A stretch of 64,000 nucleotides of DNA, taken from contig NZ_FUZI01000006.1 in the NCBI RefSeq assembly GCF_900166965.1, positions 116,198 through 180,197 on the forward strand. The letters run 5' to 3'. The DNA is from Photobacterium piscicola (GTDB lineage Bacteria; Pseudomonadota; Gammaproteobacteria; Enterobacterales; Vibrionaceae). Below the pieces are notes generated by a model. That model searched no databases, was not told the origin of the DNA, and saw only the letters and a list, made by a program, of their open reading frames with translations. This document shows, one piece after another, positions 63,993 through 64,000 of this stretch (within the stretch, counting starts at the first letter, position 1; every line of letters begins with the position of its first letter). A program made the position numbers and the translations under genes.

Positions 63993-64000
63993 AAATTCTG

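Overview
The window reads as about 64 kb of chromosomal backbone from a gamma-proteobacterium of the family Vibrionaceae, most likely a Photobacterium. The evidence is low-to-moderate GC, the neighbour order yaaA/alsT, ung-nfo, grcA, thrABC, arcA/arcB, yhcC/gltBD, mtnN-btuF-yadS and erpA-clcA-hemL, a complete Vibrio-type chitobiose operon next to the hybrid kinase gene chiS, and an rRNA operon tail with tandem 5S genes and tRNA-Asp. The genus is inference; the family is well supported. I see no prophage, insertion sequence, integron, CRISPR array or classical defence island.

Layout. 1-13.6 kb: 3' end of the RNA helicase gene srmB; yaaA and alsT; a small DUF3545-like gene; the base-excision pair nfo-ung; the anaerobic enzyme-repair gene grcA behind a perfect FNR box; the threonine operon thrABC (minus strand) with leader peptide and attenuator; divergent aceK; a small exported beta-rich protein converging on an rraA-like gene. 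14-19 kb: a candidate 40-residue membrane peptide, an FNR box and a structured leader upstream of arcA; arcA and arcB convergent on a shared terminator; yhcC. 19.4-31.7 kb: two complete but distinct glutamate synthase operons (gltB-gltD) in tandem, each preceded by a short upstream ORF. 31.9-39.4 kb: mtnN-cobD-btuF, yadS behind a perfect CRP site, a DedA protein, an M23 peptidase, erpA and clcA. 39.7-43.7 kb: hemL, a previously uncalled Cys-rich 35-residue membrane protein behind a Fur box, an AI-2E-family permease and rsmC.

43.9-62.5 kb is the chitin oligosaccharide module. ChiS, a sensor kinase, is followed by a long regulatory gap and then the periplasmic chitooligosaccharide-binding protein, a five-component ABC importer, a GH9 glucosaminidase, a glucosamine kinase, a GH20 hexosaminidase, a GH94 chitobiose phosphorylase and a phosphohexomutase. 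The logic is capture, import, phosphorolysis or hydrolysis, and phosphorylation to central amino-sugar phosphates. Three strong hairpins inside the operon divide it into blocks that may be expressed at different levels.

62.8-64 kb: a small membrane protein, then the 3' end of an rRNA operon on the minus strand. Reading from the right edge this is 5S, a divergent second 5S, and tRNA-Asp(GTC), followed by two degenerate, enlarged copies of the tRNA-Asp/terminator unit at an exact 183-bp period.

The most unusual items are the Fur-box Cys-rich micro-protein, the expanded tRNA-Asp-like tandem copies, the mini-ORF buried in a hairpin ahead of the second gltB, the loss of one ArcB redox cysteine, and the uncharacterised elements in the chiS-cbp gap.
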